Assembly (NCBI GenBank): GCA_013696975.1
Contig: JACCXO010000025.1
Span: 1-41,695, forward strand
Length of the DNA: 41,695 nt
Direction: 5' to 3'
Source: Nocardioidaceae bacterium
GTDB lineage: Bacteria > Actinomycetota > Actinomycetes > Propionibacteriales > Nocardioidaceae
The translations under genes were made by a program, and so were the position numbers. The notes beneath the pieces were generated by a model, which was not told the origin of the DNA, made no database searches, and was given only the letters and a program-made list of their open reading frames with translations. Positions within the stretch are counted from its first letter, which is position 1. Each line of letters opens with the position of its first letter. This document shows, piece after piece, positions 23,276-30,292 of this stretch.

Positions 23276-24205
23276 GTGCTTCGTCGTTCTCTGCTGATGT
23301 TGTCGCGCAGCGACAACGTCAAGCACCTGGTGAGCTCCATGCCGGTCTCGAATGGCGTGGTCTCTCGGTTCGTCGCTGGCGAGACGGTCAGTCAGGCCGT
23401 CGACGCAACGGAGAGGCTTGTCGCTGCTGGGCTCCTGGTCTCGCTCGATCATCTGGGCGAGGACATCCTCGAACGGAGTCAGGCACAAGCCACCGTCGAT
23501 GCCTATCTCACTGCGCTCACGAAGCTCACCGATCGGGGACTCGCACCCGGTGCTGAGATCTCCGTCAAGCTATCTGCCGTCGGCCAGGCGCTGCCCGGTG
23601 ATGGTCAGCGCATCGCCCTCGACAACGCCCGCCAGATCTGTCAGGCGGCGAGCAACGCCGGCACAACCGTCACCCTTGACATGGAGGACCACACGACCAC
23701 TGACTCAACGCTAGGCACCCTGCGTGAGCTGCGGCTCGACTTCCCCTCGACAGGTGCCGTGGTGCAGGCATACCTCCATCGCACCGAGCAGGACTGTCGA
23801 GATCTGGCGTATGACGGCTCGCGTGTCCGGCTGTGCAAGGGCGCCTACAAGGAACCCGAGTCGGTCGCCTACCAGGACAAGCACGAGGTCAACCTTTCCT
23901 ACGTGCGCTGCCTCAAAGTGCTCATGGCGGGCCAGGGGTATCCGATGATCGCGTCTCATGATCCGAAGCTGATCGAGATCGCCGGAGCCTTGGCCACGCG
24001 TAACCAGCGTGAGAAGGGCACGTACGAGTACCAGATGCTCTACGGCATCCGACCTGAGGAGCAGAAGCGCCTGGCCGCACGAGGCGACAGGGTGCGGGTC
24101 TACATGCCCTACGGCGATGAGTGGTACGGCTACCTCATGCGCCGCCTCGCCGAGCGCCCAGCCAACCTCACCTTCTTTGCCCGCTCGCTGATGACCAAGA
24201 GCTGA
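23276..24205 (+). CDS. putA: proline dehydrogenase (monofunctional)
   Basis: A 309-residue FAD-dependent (beta-alpha)8 barrel enzyme that oxidises proline to pyrroline-5-carboxylate. Motifs: GAEISVKLSAVG, TLDMEDHTTTDSTL, VVQAYLHRTEQD, VRLCKGAYKEP, YPMIASHDPKLIE and DRVRVYMPYGDEWYGYLMRR, whose final Tyr and two Arg form the proline site. The P5C dehydrogenase half of bifunctional PutA is absent, as in other actinobacteria (Rv1188). The GTG start follows AGGAGG by four bases. TACCCT at 23221-23226 is a possible -10 box. It is followed by the proline-synthesis gene proC, which reverses the net reaction. Confidence 0.93.
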   Translation: MLRRSLLMLSRSDNVKHLVSSMPVSNGVVSRFVAGETVSQAVDATERLVAAGLLVSLDHLGEDILERSQAQATVDAYLTALTKLTDRGLAPGAEISVKLSAVGQALPGDGQRIALDNARQICQAASNAGTTVTLDMEDHTTTDSTLGTLRELRLDFPSTGAVVQAYLHRTEQDCRDLAYDGSRVRLCKGAYKEPESVAYQDKHEVNLSYVRCLKVLMAGQGYPMIASHDPKLIEIAGALATRNQREKGTYEYQMLYGIRPEEQKRLAARGDRVRVYMPYGDEWYGYLMRRLAERPANLTFFARSLMTKS

Positions 24206-24250
24206 CTGCCACACCACCAACGGGCTGACACCCATTGATCGGGAGGAAGA

Positions 24251-25057
24251 ATGACAGTCGCCATCTTGGGCGCCGGGGTGATGGGCGAGACCTTGGTCTC
24301 GGGCCTGATCAGAGCCGGACGCCCACCAGCCGAGCTGCTGCTGGCCGAGCGAAGGCCGGATCGGGCGGCTGAGCTTCGCGAGCGCTACGGCGTCGACGTC
24401 ATCACCAATGTCGCGGCTGCGAGCGAGGCCGAAACGCTCGTGCTCGTGGTCAAACCCCAGGACATGCCTGACCTGTTGGACGAGATAGCGCCCGTGGTCC
24501 GGCCGGGGCAGCTGGTGATCTCGCTCGCCGCTGGCATCACGACCGAGCTGATCGAGTCTAAGCTGCCCGAGGGGGTGGCGGTGGTGAGGGTGATGCCCAA
24601 CACCCCCGCCCTGGTCGATGAGGGGATGGCTGCGATCTCCCGCGGATCGCACTGCGACGAGGATCACCTCCTCGAAGCTGAGAGTCTGCTGCGGGCAACC
24701 GGCAAGGTGATCCGCGTGCCTGAGAAGCAACAGGATGCAGTGACGGCCATCTCCGGCTCGGGGCCCGCCTACCTGTTCTTCGTGGTCGAGGCCATGATCG
24801 AGGCCGGGGTGCATCTCGGCTTGCCGCGCTCCACGGCCACCGAGCTCGTCGTACAGACGATGGTCGGATCCGCCAAGCTGCTGCGCGAGACCGGCGAGCA
24901 CCCCACGGTGTTACGGGAGCGAGTCACCTCGCCCGGGGGGACGACGGCGGCGGCGGTGCGCAAGCTCGAGGATCACAAGGTTCGTGCCGCGTTCATGACC
25001 GCGCTGGAGAGCGCCCGCGACCGCTCGCGAGCCCTCGCCCGTGGCGAAGAGGCCTAG
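24251..25057 (+). CDS. proC: pyrroline-5-carboxylate reductase
   Basis: ProC makes proline from P5C with NAD(P)H. The 268-residue protein has the N-terminal dinucleotide-binding AILGAGVMGETLVSGL, VVRVMPNTPALV in the middle, and the C-terminal signature TAISGSGPAYLFFVVEAM plus TSPGGTTAAAVRKLE. The length is normal. GGGAGG lies just before the ATG. It follows proline dehydrogenase by 45 bases. The next gene starts with TTG directly after the TAG stop. Confidence 0.96.
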   Translation: MTVAILGAGVMGETLVSGLIRAGRPPAELLLAERRPDRAAELRERYGVDVITNVAAASEAETLVLVVKPQDMPDLLDEIAPVVRPGQLVISLAAGITTELIESKLPEGVAVVRVMPNTPALVDEGMAAISRGSHCDEDHLLEAESLLRATGKVIRVPEKQQDAVTAISGSGPAYLFFVVEAMIEAGVHLGLPRSTATELVVQTMVGSAKLLRETGEHPTVLRERVTSPGGTTAAAVRKLEDHKVRAAFMTALESARDRSRALARGEEA

Positions 25058-26338
25058 TTGACAGCGCCTCAGTTCACGAGCGCCACCGTCGCCGCCGGGC
25101 CACGGTTCGGTGCGACTGACGAGGACAGACGGGTCGCGCTGCGACGCATGCGCATGCTGGCGCTCGCGCTGTTGTTGGTCGCCGCGGTGATCTTTGTGCT
25201 CACGGTGAACCGCGATGGCGCGTGGGCTTATGTCCATGCCACTGCTGAAGCGGCCATGATCGGCGCCATCGCTGACTGGTTCGCTGTCACGGCGTTGTTC
25301 CGATATCCGCTCGGGCTGCGAATCCCACACACAGCGATCATCCCCACCCGCAAGGGGGCTCTGGCTCGAAGTCTGCAAGCCTTCGTGACCGAGAACTTTC
25401 TCTCAGAACCCGTCATCCGTCAGCGGTTGGCTGATGCCGAGGTCAGTCGGCGGCTTGGCAGCTGGCTCACCGAAGCGTCACACAGCACCCGGGTGGTTGA
25501 CGAGGCGTCTGCTCTCCTGCGCAGCGGACTGCACCGGGTCCATGACAACGAGGTGGCAGCGGTCATCGAGACCGAGCTCATTCCGCGGTTGGTCGACGAG
25601 CCACTGAGCGAGATCTCGGGCCGACTGCTGGGCGAGGTCGTCGAGGAAGGGGCGCACCACGGCCTCGTCGACTTGGCGCTCGTCGAGGCTCATCGCTGGC
25701 TGAGCAACAACACCGAACTGGTCGCGGCAGTCCTCAGCACTCGTGCGCCCTGGTGGACCCCGCAATGGCTGGATGAAAAGGTCACCGACCGGCTCCAGCT
25801 GGAGGCCCTGGCCTGGATCGTCGACATCAGGGACGACCCCAACCATGCTGCCCGTCGCGCTTTTGACGACCTGCTGCGGCAGTTGAGCGCCGACCTCCAA
25901 AACGACCCCGCCACCGTCGAGCGCGCTGAGCGGCTCAAGCGGCGAGTGCTCAGCCAACCGCAGGTTGTTGTCACTGCGGTCTCCCTTTGGGGCGCCCTGC
26001 GCCGGGCATTGCTCGAGACGCTCGAGGATCCACAGAGTCCGTTGCGCGCACGTGGCGTCGCCCAGCTGCAGGCACTCGGCAAGCGCCTTGTCGATGACCA
26101 CGACTTCAGCAGCCGAGTTGACGGATATGTCGCAGAGGCGGCCGTCTACTGCGTGGAGCGCTACGGAGCCGAGGTGACCACTGTCATCACCGACACGATC
26201 GACCGGTGGGACGGCAAGGAGGCGGCCGACCGGATCGAGCTGCACGTCGGACGGGACTTACAGTTCATCCGCATCAACGGCACGTTGGTGGGTGGTCTGG
26301 CGGGACTTCTCATCTATACGCTGTCCAGGCTGCTATGA
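25058..26338 (+). CDS. DUF445 membrane protein
   Basis: A 426-residue protein of the DUF445 family (YjiN/YheB-like). One membrane helix lies near residues 30-50 (MLALALLLVAAVIFVLTV) and another at the C-terminus (LVGGLAGLLIYTLSRLL). Between them is a long, mostly helical cytoplasmic or periplasmic-side domain starting IGAIADWFAVTALFRYP and GLRIPHTAIIPTRK, the family's best conserved segments. No molecular function is established. The TTG start touches the proC stop, with AAGAGG five bases upstream, so it is translationally coupled to proC. Confidence 0.88.
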   Translation: MTAPQFTSATVAAGPRFGATDEDRRVALRRMRMLALALLLVAAVIFVLTVNRDGAWAYVHATAEAAMIGAIADWFAVTALFRYPLGLRIPHTAIIPTRKGALARSLQAFVTENFLSEPVIRQRLADAEVSRRLGSWLTEASHSTRVVDEASALLRSGLHRVHDNEVAAVIETELIPRLVDEPLSEISGRLLGEVVEEGAHHGLVDLALVEAHRWLSNNTELVAAVLSTRAPWWTPQWLDEKVTDRLQLEALAWIVDIRDDPNHAARRAFDDLLRQLSADLQNDPATVERAERLKRRVLSQPQVVVTAVSLWGALRRALLETLEDPQSPLRARGVAQLQALGKRLVDDHDFSSRVDGYVAEAAVYCVERYGAEVTTVITDTIDRWDGKEAADRIELHVGRDLQFIRINGTLVGGLAGLLIYTLSRLL

Positions 26339-26370
26339 GGTGGACCGCAAAGGAAGCGGCAGGCGACAAC

Positions 26371-26376
26371 TAGGGT
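26371..26376 (+). promoter_or_regulatory. -10 hexamer of the deacetylase gene (leaderless)
   Basis: TAGGGT is followed by six bases (tcagcc) and the ATG at 26383. No Shine-Dalgarno sequence is present. Confidence 0.45.
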
Positions 26377-26382
26377 TCAGCC

Positions 26383-27564
26383 ATGACCGGACCAGCGTGC
26401 CTCGTCCACGATGATGAGCTCACTCGCTACGACTTCGGACTTGGCCATCCCCTGGCTCCGCAACGTGTCGACCTCGCCATCCGATTGGCGGATGCGCTGG
26501 GCATTCTTAAACTGCCCGACCTCTCACTGGCGCCGGCGCCGGTTGCTTCCGACGCGCAGCTCACGTTGGTGCACACCACCGACTACATCGCCGCCGTACG
26601 CAGCGCTGGCGCTGACCCGGACCGGGCTGACTACAGACATGGGCTCGGCACCGAGGACAACCCGGCCTTCGCCGGCATGCACGAGGCATCCGCGCATGTC
26701 GTGGGGGCAACGCTCGAGGCAGCTCGGAAGGTATGGAGCGGTGAAGCTCTGCACGCGGTCAACATCAGCGGCGGCCTGCACCATGCCATGGCCGACTCGG
26801 CCAGTGGCTTTTGCATCTATAACGATCCGGCCATCGCGATCGCTTGGCTGCTCGGGCGAGGTGCCGAACGGGTGGCTTATGTCGACATCGACGTGCATCA
26901 CGGCGATGGGGTGCAAGCCGCCTTCTACAACGATCCGCGGGTTCTGACGATCAGCCTGCACGAGGACCCGGGCACCCTCTTCCCTGGCACCGGCAAGGCG
27001 ACCGAGAGTGGCAGCCCGGATGCCGAGGGCCTGGCCGTGAACGTGGCCCTTCCGCCGGGCACTGGTGATGGTGGTTGGCTACGGGCGTTTCACGCCGTCG
27101 TACCGCCGTTGCTACGTAGCTTTCGGCCGACTGTCCTCGTCAGCCAGCACGGCTGTGACTCCCATATGGACGATCCGCTGGCGCATCTGATGCTCAGCAT
27201 CGACGGGCAACGTGCAGCCCACCTGGCGTTACACGACTTGGCACACGAGGTGTGCGCTGGCAAGTGGTTGGCCACTGGTGGGGGTGGCTACGCCGTGATC
27301 GACGTTGTGCCTCGCTCCTGGGCGCATCTGCTGGCGGTCATCGGCGGGTCACCGCTGGATCCGCAAACGGTGGTGCCCGAGACCTGGCGCGCGTATGTCG
27401 AGCAGCGGACCGGTCGTCGCGCACCCACTTCGATGACTGACAACCGCTCGCCGCTCTACAAAGAGTGGGTCAGGGGCTATGACCCGGACTCGTGGTTAGA
27501 CAGGTGCATTCAGCAGACGCGCCAGCACATTTTTCCGGCTCACGGGATAGACCTGTCCCACTGA
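26383..27564 (+). CDS. histone deacetylase superfamily protein (AcuC-like)
   Basis: A 393-residue zinc-dependent deacylase of the class I HDAC/AcuC fold. Visible active-site parts: the His pair in ISGGLHHAM, the zinc ligands Asp and His in AYVDIDVHHGDGVQ, the third ligand Asp in SQHGCDSHMDDPLAHL, and the transition-state Tyr in GGGGYAVIDV. Bacterial members deacetylate acetyl-CoA synthetase (AcuC), acetylpolyamines or other amides; the true substrate here is unknown. SCO3330 in Streptomyces is, from memory, the syntenic homologue. A -10 box six bases upstream fixes the start. Confidence 0.9.
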   Translation: MTGPACLVHDDELTRYDFGLGHPLAPQRVDLAIRLADALGILKLPDLSLAPAPVASDAQLTLVHTTDYIAAVRSAGADPDRADYRHGLGTEDNPAFAGMHEASAHVVGATLEAARKVWSGEALHAVNISGGLHHAMADSASGFCIYNDPAIAIAWLLGRGAERVAYVDIDVHHGDGVQAAFYNDPRVLTISLHEDPGTLFPGTGKATESGSPDAEGLAVNVALPPGTGDGGWLRAFHAVVPPLLRSFRPTVLVSQHGCDSHMDDPLAHLMLSIDGQRAAHLALHDLAHEVCAGKWLATGGGGYAVIDVVPRSWAHLLAVIGGSPLDPQTVVPETWRAYVEQRTGRRAPTSMTDNRSPLYKEWVRGYDPDSWLDRCIQQTRQHIFPAHGIDLSH

Positions 27565-27797
27565 TTCGGGAGCTTGTTGGCGCATATCTACGTGGCTGCA
27601 CAGGTCACCGAGAGGTCTTACGGGGTTGCACACAAGCCGACACGCCGTCCGGTAGGCGTTTATCTGCCAGTTGAGGCCCTTTTATTCGGCTTCGCTTCCC
27701 CAAGAGTCACAATTGCCACTACTCTCACGTTTAGCGCAGGCGAATTGTGCTTCGGCGGGGAAGCCGGGGAGCGTTGGCGCCGAAAGTTGGTGCGCCC
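27565..27797. other. 233-base gap before the HTH gene
   Basis: No supported gene. It contains several AT-rich patches unusual for the window (for example ccttttattcgg). A TACTCT hexamer at 27720-27725 is a possible -10 box, with a leader of about 65 bases before ATG 27798. ORFs tracked here have no family features. Confidence 0.4.
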
Positions 27798-28007
27798 ATG
27801 GACGCAGAGCCCCCTGAGGGCGGGTTAGCGGCCGTCAACTTGCTCACGGTCGCCGAGGTAGCCGCGGCAATGCGAGTCTCGAAGATGACCGTCTATCGCC
27901 TCGTCCACAGCGGAGAGCTACCTGCCCTGCGCGTTGGGAAGTCCTTCCGTGTCTCGCAGGATGCGGTGAACGAGTACCTGCGTAAGTCGTTCTATCAGGC
28001 GGGTTGA
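27798..28007 (+). CDS. excisionase-type helix-turn-helix DNA-binding protein
   Basis: A 69-residue MerR/Xis-like winged-helix protein: LLTVAEVAAAMRVSKMTVYR is the helix-turn-helix, and SGELPALRVGKSFRVSQDAV is the wing and following helix. It is the conserved actinobacterial protein found beside proC and the bS22-like gene (Rv0500A; the Streptomyces counterpart lies near SCO3328). Despite the excisionase name it is chromosomal and probably a transcription or nucleoid factor; no phage genes are nearby. ATG 27798 is chosen; the tracked start at 27747 adds a non-conserved leader. Confidence 0.88.
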   Translation: MDAEPPEGGLAAVNLLTVAEVAAAMRVSKMTVYRLVHSGELPALRVGKSFRVSQDAVNEYLRKSFYQAG

Positions 28008-28105
28008 CGCAGATCCTGGTGTCGCAGGTGGCCGGCGCCTCCCGACTCGAACTGCGTTCACCCGAGGAGCCGGAGGAGGTGGCAGGTGGCCGCCCGCACG
28101 ACCGG

Positions 28106-28111
28106 TAGGCT
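28106..28111 (+). promoter_or_regulatory. -10 hexamer upstream of the bS22-like gene
   Basis: TAGGCT in the 189-base gap after the HTH gene would give a leader of about 80 bases to the GTG at 28197. No clear -35 box. Confidence 0.35.
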
Positions 28112-28196
28112 AGGGCGGTCGTGTCCTGGATACGGCGATTTCAGCTCAGCGGGCGAACGACCTGGCGAGCATCCAGCAACGCCCGAAAGGTAGACC

Positions 28197-28298
28197 GTGG
28201 GCTCAGTAATCAAAAAGCGTCGCAAACGAATGGCAAAGAAGAAGCACCGCAAGCTGCTCAAGAAGACGCGTATCCAGCGTCGCCGTCAGGGCAAGTAA
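28197..28298 (+). CDS. bS22-like (AURKAIP1/COX24 domain) ribosomal peptide
   Basis: A 33-residue, very basic peptide missed by the ORF track because of its size: GTG start, then [20 protein letters not shown], ending RIQRRRQGK. It matches the AURKAIP1/COX24 domain peptide known as bS22 in mycobacterial ribosomes, where it lies near the decoding centre. Nineteen of 33 residues are Lys, Arg or His. GAAAGG lies six bases before the GTG. It is conserved at this place in actinobacteria (Rv0500B). The SDR gene starts 15 bases after its stop. Confidence 0.92.
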   Translation: MGSVIKKRRKRMAKKKHRKLLKKTRIQRRRQGK

Positions 28299-28313
28299 AG
28301 GCCTGACGGCCCG

Positions 28314-29348
28314 ATGGGTCGTGTCGTCCTGGTCACCGGAGTGGGCAGGGATTTCGGCGGCCGATTCGCATCGCGTATTGCCAAGGATCCGGTCGTTGAT
28401 CGGGTTATCGGCGTAGACGTCGTCCCGTCTCGTGCTGACCTGGGCGACGTGCATTTCGTGCGGGCCGACATACGCCACCCTGTCATCGGCAAGGTGATTG
28501 CCGATGACAAAGTCGACACGGTTGTGCACCTCGGCGTGATCGCGACAACAAGTTCCGCGGGTCGGCGCGCGTCGATGAGGGAGGTCAGCGTCGTCGGCTC
28601 GATGCAACTGTTGGCCGCCTGCCAACAGGCGGCCAGTGTGGAGCGGCTCATCGTCAAGTCTTCGGCCAGGGTCTACGGGTCCTCGCCCAGCGACCCAGCC
28701 AAGTTCAGCGAGGACATGTCGCCTCGGCGGATACCGAGTTCAGGCTTGGGGAAGGCTTCAGTCGAAGTCGAGGGCTATGTGCGGGGTTTCGCTCGCAGGC
28801 GACCCGATGTCCGCGTCACTTTGCTGCGCTTTGCCAATCTCATCGGGCCCCAGGTCGACACCATGATGGCGCGCTATCTCGAGCTGCCAATCGTGCCGAC
28901 CGTGCTTGGCTTCGACCCCAGGCTGCAGTTCTGCCACGATGAAGATGCGCTCGACGCTCTTCACCACTCGTCACTGGCAGACGTTCCTGGCTCCTTCAAC
29001 GTCGCTGGCGATCATGTGCTGACACTCGCTCAGGCCGTACGCCGTCTCGGGCGCCCTCACATCGGTGTGCCGCCGCTCGCCTTGGGCACTCTCGGCTCGT
29101 TGATCCCTCAGCTGCGTCAAGCCGACCTGTCGGCGGAACAAATCTTGTTCCTCACTTATGGCCGGGGCCTCGACACGACGGCGATGCGGCAGAACTTGGG
29201 GTTTGAGCCGAAATTCACCACGCCGGAAGCATTCGGCGACTTTGCCGCCAGGTCTCGCCCGGGCGCAATGCACCCAGAGCGGGTTGCCGAGCTCGAACGA
29301 CAACTGGCCACGCTCATTGCAAAGGGGCGGATCTATGGGCGACGGTGA
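28314..29348 (+). CDS. NAD-dependent epimerase-like SDR protein
   Basis: A 344-residue extended-SDR protein with an N-terminal nucleotide loop VVLVTGVGRDFGGRFASRI and VKSSARVYGSSPSDPA in the middle. The catalytic Tyr-x3-Lys is not seen where expected: the segment reads SSGLGKASVEVEGY, with Ser143 in the Tyr position. It may therefore bind a cofactor or lipid without being a dehydrogenase. Orthologues (Rv0501, annotated galE2) sit beside the same acyltransferase. About 45 C-terminal residues end LERQLATLIAKGRIYGRR. The stop overlaps the start of the acyltransferase gene. Confidence 0.8.
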   Translation: MGRVVLVTGVGRDFGGRFASRIAKDPVVDRVIGVDVVPSRADLGDVHFVRADIRHPVIGKVIADDKVDTVVHLGVIATTSSAGRRASMREVSVVGSMQLLAACQQAASVERLIVKSSARVYGSSPSDPAKFSEDMSPRRIPSSGLGKASVEVEGYVRGFARRRPDVRVTLLRFANLIGPQVDTMMARYLELPIVPTVLGFDPRLQFCHDEDALDALHHSSLADVPGSFNVAGDHVLTLAQAVRRLGRPHIGVPPLALGTLGSLIPQLRQADLSAEQILFLTYGRGLDTTAMRQNLGFEPKFTTPEAFGDFAARSRPGAMHPERVAELERQLATLIAKGRIYGRR

Positions 29349-30267
29349 CGGTCAGGATACGCTGCGGGCCGAACAGTCAGCTGACGAGATCGCCGATTCT
29401 GTCGTTGATGCCGCGAGAGAAGTATTCGGCGATGATCTGTGGGAGCGGCGGTTAGCCGAGCTTCTCGCCTTTCTCCGCCGCCGCATAACTGGCGCCTACG
29501 AGGTCGACGATTTCGGCTTCGACGTCGAGTTCACTGAACGTTTCCTGCTGAACGCCCTCCGCCCGCTTGCTGAGAAGTGGTTCCGCATCGACGTGCGAGG
29601 AGCCGAGAACATTCCCTCCGTCGGCGGTGCGCTCGTCGTCTCCAACCATTCGGGGACGGTGCCGGTCGACGGCCTGATGACCGCGCTGGTGGTGCACGAC
29701 CACGCCGATAGGTTCCTGCGGATGCTCGGAGCTGACCTGGTATTTCGTCTGCCCTTCATCGGCGAGTTGGCCCGCAAAGGCGGCGCGACGTTGGCAAGCA
29801 CCGAGGATGCCGAGCGGCTGCTCTCGGCAGACGAGCTTGTCGGCGTGTGGCCCGAGGGATACAAGGGCATCGGCAAACCCTTTTCGGAGCGTTACCGGCT
29901 CCAGCGCTTCGGGCGGGGCGGATTCGTTTCCGCGGCGTTGCGGACTGGTGTCCCGATCGTGCCGTGCTCTGTGGTCGGCGCGGAGGAGATCTTTCCCCTG
30001 GTCGGCAACATCACGTCCTTGGCTCGCCTGCTAAGAGTGCCTTACATTCCCGTCACGCCCTTCTTTCCTTGGCTCGGTGTCCTCGGCATGGTGCCGCTGC
30101 CGTCCAAGTGGCTGATCGAGTTCGGCAAGCCGCTGCGGACGGACTCATATCCCGCCGGATCGGCAGACGACGCGATGTTGGTCCGCAACGTCACTGACCA
30201 GGTGCGCGAGACAATTCAACAGACGTTGCACTCATTGCTGCTGTATCGCGAAGGCGTCTTCTCCTGA
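29335..30267 (+). CDS. lysophospholipid acyltransferase family protein (PlsC-like)
   Basis: A 310-residue acyltransferase. NHSGTVPVDG is its variant of the NHx4D catalytic motif; VWPEGYKGIGKPF replaces the usual glycine-rich EGTRS motif; VPIVPCSVVGAEEIFP is the third block. This variant subgroup, which includes Rv0502, probably acylates a membrane lipid. The N-terminal 60 residues are acidic and helical. The start overlaps the SDR stop by 14 bases, with AAAGGGG upstream, so both are made together. It converges on the DUF5667 gene with 25 bases between. Confidence 0.85.
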   Translation: MGDGDGQDTLRAEQSADEIADSVVDAAREVFGDDLWERRLAELLAFLRRRITGAYEVDDFGFDVEFTERFLLNALRPLAEKWFRIDVRGAENIPSVGGALVVSNHSGTVPVDGLMTALVVHDHADRFLRMLGADLVFRLPFIGELARKGGATLASTEDAERLLSADELVGVWPEGYKGIGKPFSERYRLQRFGRGGFVSAALRTGVPIVPCSVVGAEEIFPLVGNITSLARLLRVPYIPVTPFFPWLGVLGMVPLPSKWLIEFGKPLRTDSYPAGSADDAMLVRNVTDQVRETIQQTLHSLLLYREGVFS

Positions 30268-30292
30268 GCGCGCGGTCTCTTGACCCAACCGC

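Noticed and set aside
23711-24901. 396-residue minus-strand ORF antisense to proline dehydrogenase and proC
   Set aside because: Shadow of two certain genes; no motifs or ribosome binding site.
27574-27828. 84-residue ORF in the gap after the deacetylase gene
   Set aside because: Atypical composition, no ribosome binding site, overlaps the HTH gene start in another frame.
27798-28007. Reading the excisionase-type HTH protein as a sign of a prophage or integrative element
   Set aside because: It is a conserved chromosomal gene beside the bS22-like peptide and proC in actinobacteria; no integrase, att site or tRNA is nearby.
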